From NCBI RefSeq assembly GCF_036323735.1, contig NC_086019.1, positions 236,263,102 to 236,327,101 on the forward strand: a DNA stretch of 64,000 nt. The letters run 5' to 3'. This document shows, piece after piece, positions 57,113 through 64,000 of the stretch. The notes beneath the pieces are model-generated. The model was not told where the DNA came from, did not search any database, and saw nothing but the letters and a program-made list of their open reading frames with translations. This DNA is from Rattus norvegicus. Lineage: Eukaryota; Chordata; Mammalia; Rodentia; Muridae. Position numbers and translations under genes: made by a program. The first letter of the stretch is position 1; every line of letters begins with the position of its first letter.

Positions 57113-57877
57113 TTGGTTATATACTGTGCCATGCCATGCCCAGCCCACATCCATGCCTCTGCCCTATAATACATTGGAATCCTAAACTCAAGAGTCTTAG
57201 AACTCGACTGGGTTTGAGGCTCAGACCTTTACAATGTGAACTAGGTTGAAATGAGAAGACTGGGACCAGGGGTGGGGGTGGGAGTCTTAGTCTAAACTGA
57301 CTGGTGTCCTTATGAGTTAAAAAAAAATACAGACATAGCTGCATGCAGAAGACCACCTTCTACAAGGCAAGCAAAGTCTGTAGAAAGAACCAGCTTTACT
57401 AACATCTTGATCTTAGATTTCTATCCTCCAGAATCTGAAGAAACAAGTGTCTGTTTTTTTGAACCACCCAATCTTTATTAGTAGAGCCACAGAAAACAAA
57501 CATTTTCTCTTAGTCTCCTTTCTTCTTACTGTGTCCTTAGGTGGTTTCACCCATGCTGATGGCTTTACCTGCCATCTTTATGCTAGCTCTTCGTAATCTT
57601 GCATGCTTAGTCCAAGTAGCTCTTCTGAGCTTCAGACCTGTGTATCCAGCAAACTAACTGGTTACTATCTTTGAGGCAGACTGCAAGCTGCCCAGACGAG
57701 TCTGGAAGTGCTTAACAAAAACTTCAACTGTCACCTACTGCTAGACAGTTTAGACTCTGAGCTCAGCCAAAGTATTGCTACACAATGAAACAAACAGGGA
57801 AAAAAAGCAGCGCTCTTTAGAGGAACATAACAGCAGTCACTATAGTGCATTGTTCACAGTGTCCACATAGAATATAT
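57113..57877. other. Intergenic, nothing recognised
   Basis: No gene or clearly classified repeat. Confidence 0.5.
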
Positions 57878-58245
57878 GATGATTAATTTTGATTGTCCAT
57901 TGGATTGAGAAGTGTCTGGCAGAGTAGTAAAGCACATCTCTGGGCTTCAGTGAGGGTGTCTCCAGAAGGGAAGACTCACCCTGAATGTGGTCAGTGTCAG
58001 ACCTTTAGTCTGAAGGCTCAGAAATTATGATAAGAAGAAAGGATATTGTCTCCTTCTCTTGGCTTCCCAGCTGTCTTGTCTTCTATGCTGTGATGGATTG
58101 GAACCTTGAGCTTCTGAAACCCCAAAGCCTACCTCCTGTGACACACTTCCTCCAATAAGGCCACACCTACTCCAATGTGGCCACAGCATCTATGTGCTAT
58201 TCCCTCTGAGCCTATGGGAGCCATTTTCATTCAAACCATCACAAG
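57878..58245. repeat. Diverged RMER1-like repeat
   Basis: Combines ttttgattgtccattggatt and agggtgtctccagaagggaa with the family's tgacacacttcctccaataa and ggccacacctactccaatgt, ending aaaccatcacaag. Confidence 0.5.
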
Positions 58246-58249
58246 AAAT

Positions 58250-58819
58250 CCCACAAACAGAAAACTGGAATAGTAATAGTCACACTTGAAATGATCATCA
58301 GCAATGTAAAAGAATGGGCTACTGGGCATGCACCAACATAAATGACTCAAGGATGAACCCCCCTCTGCCCAGAACAGGAAATTTAGATTAAGGGAAGCCA
58401 ATCTGTAGTGAAAAAAACATAACAGTAGATGACTAGAGTTATAGAGCGACATTGATGGGAAGAACCTGGCCCTAGAGAATGTTGTCCAGTGATAGTGATG
58501 TTCTACTATGTTCTCCAAGTATGAGTGTTTACAATTGACCAATGAGTGCACCTAGCGACTCTGGCTTCCTTTTTCTGGATATTTATAGCCCAGACTGCTT
58601 GCCTACAGAGACTTCCTACTGGCCAACTCCTCCCACTGTGCTGTATTTAATAAGCATGCCGAGAGCCCCGGGGTTGTGTATTACATCATTTGTGTAAGAA
58701 GTTAGATCCTGTCCTTGTTCCACACATCCGAGCAGATTCCAGGCACACAGAAGATCTAAACTCAAGACCGATACGTTGAAGACATAACTCCAGGGACAGA
58801 GAACTTTTCATGGTACATC
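58250..58819. other. Intergenic, possible old L1 fragment
   Basis: gggcatgcaccaacataaat with actcaaggatgaa near 58325 faintly resembles old L1 3' sequence; otherwise unrecognised. Confidence 0.35.
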
Positions 58820-59140
58820 GTTGGTTTTTTGTTGTGAGCAAATACCTAACAGAAACAGCTTCAGAGGGAGAAGTTTGTTTTGACTCAAGGGTTCAGATGG
58901 ATTTCAATTGCTTTTCTAGGAAAGCCAGGCACAGTGGCTTCCTCTCTAGTGTCAGGGGGAAGCTAACTGTAGCATGGTGCCTGTGTCAACAAGTAGGAAG
59001 CAGAGATTTTGGACTTTGCTAGTGGTCTACTGCCAGCCAGAGCCTTCCCCCAAAGACCCTATAGTCCTCAAAATAGCATCAAAGGCCTAAATGCTAAAAG
59101 CAGGAGCCTATGGAGACCATTCCAGACTCAAACCATGGCA
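58820..59140 (-). repeat. Degenerate RMER1-like repeat
   Basis: gagcaaatacctaacagaaa ... cctatggagaccattccaga ... tcaaaccatggca follows the order of a diverged reverse member of this group. Confidence 0.4.
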
Positions 59141-59355
59141 TATGGTTTGGTAACATACTGGAAAACCACATAAGCAAACACGGAGAAAACAGTAACACAG
59201 CTAATGTCTTCTTAAGGATTATTATGTGGTGGGCTGTCGATTGAGTCCTTGGATTACCTCACTTTATCTTCAGGATTCTCTGAGGTAGAGAATTTTATCA
59301 TCATCACTGTTTTATAAGAAATGTGAATCACAGAGATTTATGGTTATACCAAAGC

Positions 59356-59465
59356 TGGTTGGGGTGGCTCATGTAATCCCAGCAGGTAAGGGGCGGAAGC
59401 AGGAGGATTTCTGTGAGTTGCAGTCCAACCAGAGCTACAGAGTGAGACTGTGTCTCGAAAAGGGT
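59356..59465 (+). repeat. B1 SINE
   Basis: ggttggggtggctcatgtaa, aggaggatttctgtgagttg, gagactgtgtctcgaaaa; diverged. Confidence 0.75.
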
Positions 59466-59807
59466 CAGGGAAAGATCAGACAAGCAGGAAGTTAGAGGTG
59501 GTTAAGAAACAAACTCCTGTAATGTGACCTCAAGGCCCGAAAACTTACTTAGACACGGAACTAGATACACACCTGACATTTCTTGTCCGGGGTGCTGAGA
59601 CAGCTCAGTAAATTACTGAATGTAGGAAGTGTGTAGTAAGCTGTGAAGGACTGCAGAGCGCTTGTGGACGGGTTCCATCCTCACTTGCTCGGGTAGAACA
59701 AGGGAGGGAAGCCAGCATCCTCTTATCTTTTGTCTCTTCATACTCTTGCTGTTCATCCACCCTCTTGGGACCACTTCAAATAATCTAGGTGCCTTTCCAG
59801 TCTTGTC

Positions 59808-59952
59808 ACGTGTGTGTGTGTGTGTGTGTGTTTGTGTGTGTGTGTATGTATATGTGTGTATGTATATATGAGTGTGCATGTATGTATATAAACATGTGTG
59901 TATGTATGTATATATATGTGGGGGGGAGTCTACGTATGTATGTGTGTGTGTA
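59808..59952 (+). repeat. Compound (TG)n/(TATG)n repeat
   Basis: GT units pass into GTAT and TATA variants, then a G8 run and a further TG block. Confidence 0.9.
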
Positions 59953-60019
59953 GTTTTTAATTCTTATTCTCTGGACATCAAAATCTGTCAGTGCCATACT
60001 TGAAAAACAGGAGAATGCA

Positions 60020-60205
60020 GGCTGGAGAGATGGCTCCGTGGTTAGGAGCACTGATTGGTCTTCCAGAGATCCTGAGTTTAATTCCCAGCAACCTCATGGT
60101 GGCTCACAACCATCTGTGATGGGATCTGATGTAATCTTCTGGTGTGTGTCTGAAGACAGCTGCAGTATACTCATATGCATAAAATAAATAAATAATATTT
60201 TAAAA
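60020..60205 (+). repeat. B2 SINE
   Basis: Near full-length: ggctggagagatggctccgt, tggtggctcacaaccatctg, ataaaataaataaataatat tail. Confidence 0.93.
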
Positions 60206-63200
60206 GAAAGAAAAGCAGACAAATTCAGTCTAGAATAGAGTATTTGCGAGGGCCTCAGCACTTAGTGATTGCTACGGAGCCCAGTAACCACCCTAGGAGA
60301 CATTAAGGAGAGAGCCGAATCTCTCAAGTTGTCCCCTGACTTCCACGTACTCACCATGGCTCACATAACCCACACCCAAAAACGTAAGAGAAAAGATTTA
60401 CAACAGACAAGAGCTCTCAATCGTGGTCTTGTGGTGAATCTTCCAGGCTTGCATGGAGTTGCACATACATGCAGATCGAAAGCAACTGCTGATGAAACCT
60501 TCAGGAAAACAGTTTGTGACATCACATTTAGTTGTGTAATACTGGGCACAGCACAAACCTTGTCTCCATGGTAATTTTCGGTGTTTATTTTGGCATGCAA
60601 TCACTACCAAAGATGTGGAGGAAAAAGAGCCCTGCCCACTTCTGAAATCAATTATAAATGTACAATTTTTATCGTGGAGACAGTTGGGATGATAGGGCTG
60701 GAATTTCCAAATCTGGTGCTTCCCAGTTACTTCATGAGCAACTGGAAGCCATGAGGGGTTCCGTACTGGGAAGAAAGTGGCTGGGATTACTGACCACAAA
60801 AGTAAACTTTGAGTGTTTCCAGTATTTGTTTCCTTAAACTGAGTTCCATCTCAGAAAGATTCACTCATACCAGCTCCACAGGCAGGTTCCAAGGAAAAAG
60901 GGAGGAAAAAAAATCATTACCTTGGAGGATAACATCTGTTCGTCTTTCCAATTGTTGCATTTGGAATGTGGGGACATTCCTTATCAGGGCGTGCAAAGAA
61001 TCCTGGATTTCACCATATCTGCTGGAACTTTCCTGGAAACTAGACAGACAGCATGCCACCTCTACTAGTTTCCTCAGGTCCTGGGAGCTGAGAAAGACTC
61101 GAGAGCTCAGGAGCCAGAGGATCCTCTGAGCATTTCCAACTGGGTTTCAATTCTGGGGCAGAGAGAGGAAGTAGCGAAGTTACAAGGAATCTCCCTTCTT
61201 AGTCTTTAGACATTTGTATCCAGCATTTTTCTAAAACCTGTGGGCAATTTAGTTCATGTCTATAATATATACCTCTTTTGGGAAAAAAAAATCCAGTTCA
61301 TTTTTATTTAGAACCTGATTGTTACTGGTCTTGGAATTAAGACAGTGTAATGTAAGGTTGATTTGAAAAACAAAAACAAAAACACCTTCAACCTAAAGGA
61401 ATCCCTAGGTTTGATTCTCAGATCCCAGCGCAGAGTAAAACAGGGTGTGTTGGTGTGTACCTGCAATCGCTCCGGAGGGAGAGGCAGGAGGATCAGAATC
61501 GCTATTATTACCAACTCTGGGTACTGGAACTTGGGAATTAGCGAATGTAGCCCTGAAGAAGTTGTTTCCTCCATCAAGGTGAAAAGCAGAAGGTTCTCTC
61601 TGGAACCTACGAGCAGATGCGTTGAAACAGTATACTTGGAAGATTGTTGCTCTGAAGGTGGTCGCCTAGTTTTGTTTTGTTTTGTTCGGATTTTTTGAAC
61701 TGGTTGTAATCGTTAAAATATAATTCAAACTCAATAGGCTCACTAGATGCTTGTTAAAATAGCCAGAGTGTGTCTGTAGTTACGCCTGAGACCTAAGAGG
61801 TTTTCTTCCCCTGGATAGACCTTAAGGTATTTGGGGAGTGGTCTCTGTAAAGTGATAACTGGTTCGAATGGGCCAATGTTGCCTTTTTTTAAATAAATCA
61901 TTCTCGTTGGGGTACCATTCTGTATCATCACAAGATAATTAAGAATGCAGGGATAGCCTAGCTGCTTTTCATTTGCAAATACAGATAGAAAATTTAACTG
62001 AAATCCAATCCAACCAATTGCTGTTCTCTCATCTGTGTAAGATACTATTTGGTATATGGGAGCGATGAAGGGCAACATGGCAGCTACACTCAAATCCCTT
62101 TAGTTCAGTGGCATCAGATTTAACAGAAGGAAAGCACAAGTCTGTTTATAACCTAAGTGTTTATTACTATAATGGAAAGACATAAACCACCAATAATGAC
62201 AAAATAAGATTTTATGCTCACAATATTGAGCAAAGAAGGCAGAAGCAGAAAAGTACAGGTGTTATAATTCTATTAATATATAATTCAAGAAAACAAAATG
62301 CAGTCTAGGCTGTCAACACCCATGATGTAGTTAGCATGGCGTTGGGGTTTGTGTACAGCATTCGGATTTAGAAAAAGCAAAGGCTTTCTGGACGCTTTGC
62401 CATGTCCTGCTCTGATCAGTTTCCTGTGCACGTCATTTGTGTAGAGTCTTGATCCTGGTTCAAGTTTTCATTTTTGCTATTCATTACTAAAATTAATGTC
62501 AAGGAATTGGAGATTTGAAAGCTTTGCAAACCATACCCACTGAACTGGAATATCTATCTGATGCAATTATTTACTTATGGGAATCTGTCTGTCTGGCAAA
62601 CTTCCTAAGGATTCTGGTAAACTTAGACATGAGTTTTTGATTTCCGACTGCTGCTTTTATAAGATCAGATTTTAGGTTCTCTTCTCGAGACCTCATCTCT
62701 TTTCTATCAGGGAAGGCTCCTTGTAGAATGTGTTGGTGTTTTATCATTTCACTAGAGTGACAAAAGCCATCGGTGACCTAGCCATTGGTGACCTACCCAC
62801 CGGCTCCCACAGGCCCTGTACTTTAGGCATCTCAGGTATCACCTCAAACAAACAAGCAAATAAACCCCAAACAACGACAAAGTATTTTCCCTCAAACCAA
62901 CGTGAAGAGATGGATACACCAAGAGGTAGATGTGGCAGTTGAGTTTAGAAACTGGATTCCATTCTGTCCTGGAAAGGAAACTTCATATCGGAGTAACCAA
63001 GGGTGTAACTGCTAAACAGTAGCACCAGAAGATCACGTGAACCAAGTGTTTGATGAGGGTTTTTGCCTGAATACTGAGAAATTGGGACATGCAGAGACGG
63101 TCATGAGATCACATCTTAGAATGATTTCCTATTCATGGAATCATGCTGAACAAAAGTACTTTGGGGAAATATTAAAGAACAGATGACAATCTCCCAGAAT

Positions 63201-63468
63201 CAAAGAGTAAAGCATGTTCTGAGAGATTGTGAGTGATAAGAGGGAGTATGTAAAAAAAAAAACAAAAAACCAAAAACCCACAGTTTTGGTTGCTGAGACA
63301 AATAGAATGCAAACGAATGAAGACAGACTGACAGACAGATAATGAACCACTCCTGTTTCCTCAACTTGGGTAATTTTAAACAAAGGTTAAAAAAAGTGGT
63401 TTGTGCAAGTCCAGTAGACACAACCTTCCTTTTTCAGGGTTCAGTGAATCCACTGTACTGTCCCATTC
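60206..63468. other. Intergenic, no gene supported
   Basis: Mostly unclassified sequence with a possible short SINE remnant near 61441-61500. A 116-codon minus-strand frame at 62093-61743 has protein-like composition but no recognisable homologue and no supporting signals. Confidence 0.5.
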
Positions 63469-64000
63469 TTTTTTTTTTTTTAACATCTCCAACAGATTTA
63501 TTTTTAAAGGAATGACCTAAGGGAGTACAGAAGTATGGACTAGAAAATAAATATGTTTTACTAATTTTATAACCACAGAGGTGTACAGAGAATGGTGCCC
63601 TGTGCAAAACACAACAGATTCTAACGAGGTGTTTCCTTAGCAAGGCTGAAGATTCAGTCTCTGGTATTTGGAATTTAGGATGCAGTCCTTGTTTTGGGAT
63701 GGATCATGGGGTGTTTGGCGCAGTCCATGCTTTTCCCAGATTTGAACAGACGAATGGCCACCCAGGTAGAAGATAAAGTGTTTGGTTTCGTGTGTCACAT
63801 AACTACGGAAAGTTCCGGTCCACAACGCAGTGCCAGGTGGAGTTAGTTGTGCTTCTTGTCAAATTCCTTCTTGATGTGGGCCGCAACATCCTTCTCTATG
63901 TTGTACTTCTCCAACTCCTGAGTAGCACGCTCCACCGAGTCCTGTTGCCTCTCTTTGGGCATGACACGTCTGCGTTTTTGATCACTGCCTTCAGGTCACA
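63469..64000 (-). pseudogene. Dynll1-ps: Dynll1 (dynein light chain LC8) processed pseudogene, partial
   Basis: On the minus strand, from the window edge inward, the sequence encodes CDLKAVIKNADVS, a scrambled junction, QQDSVERATQELEKYNIEKD, and after further shifts TFRSYVTHETKHFIFYLGG. This matches the 89-residue LC8 light chain of cytoplasmic dynein. It lacks introns. It is followed by 3'UTR-like sequence (cctaaattccaaataccaga in minus sense), an AATAAA (complement at about 63496-63501) and a 13-nt A tail (T run 63469-63481), so it is a retrocopy. Indels near DVS, an in-frame TAA after KKHN and a further shift break the frame. The start codon lies just beyond position 64000. Not expected to be translated. 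Confidence 0.95.

Overview
The window is mammalian nuclear DNA, almost certainly brown rat (Rattus norvegicus). Three things point there. Four coding exons translate to the C-terminal half of a mammalian RCL1 protein. A hairpin carrying the miR-101b mature sequence lies in the intron where miR-101b is hosted in rodents. The repeats are rodent, including several recent ID SINEs of the kind that expanded in rat, plus B1, B2, L1/Lx and rodent ERVs. From general knowledge of the 9p24-syntenic block (AK3-RCL1-JAK2), the segment should run from the 3' half of Rcl1 into the Rcl1-Jak2 intergenic space. The chromosome assignment is inference.

Layout. Positions 1-19,480 are the last four coding exons of Rcl1 on the + strand (4795-4920, 7345-7501, 9705-9808, 18772-18922 plus 3'UTR). 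They encode about 178 residues, roughly residues 196-373, with canonical splice sites and unbroken phase. The last intron (9809-18771) carries the mir-101b hairpin at 10821-10917. The penultimate exon (exon 8 in the human numbering) is bracketed by a 210-bp inverted repeat, 97.6% identical with no indels (9362-9571 and 10142-10351). This is the most unusual structure in the window, because the pre-mRNA could fold back around a single 104-nt exon that is not a multiple of three.

Positions 19,480-63,468 are intergenic and built largely of transposon remnants: a repeat family I tentatively call RMER1-type, ID/B1/B2 SINEs, old L1 and HAL1-like remnants, microsatellites and three endogenous retroviral segments. 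These segments are: (i) a minus-strand gammaretrovirus-like ERV with a 508-bp 3' LTR, polypurine tract and decayed env (46,820 to about 48,830 or beyond); (ii) a plus-strand betaretrovirus-like env TM remnant with its 3' LTR (about 53,040-54,453), split by a URR1-like hAT element; (iii) a related solo LTR at 44,455-45,034. Positions 63,469-64,000 are a processed pseudogene of dynein light chain Dynll1 on the minus strand, cut by the window edge.

Only Rcl1 and mir-101b look like functional genes. Rcl1 acts in nucleolar pre-rRNA processing for the small ribosomal subunit. miR-101b is a post-transcriptional repressor co-transcribed with it. I see no independent protein-coding gene in the distal 44 kb; open frames there are chance or lie in repeats. 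I found no new enzymatic or defence system. The candidates for undescribed biology are structural: the exon-flanking inverted repeat, a perfect 72-bp microsatellite palindrome, nested transposons, and a minisatellite grown inside a dispersed repeat.
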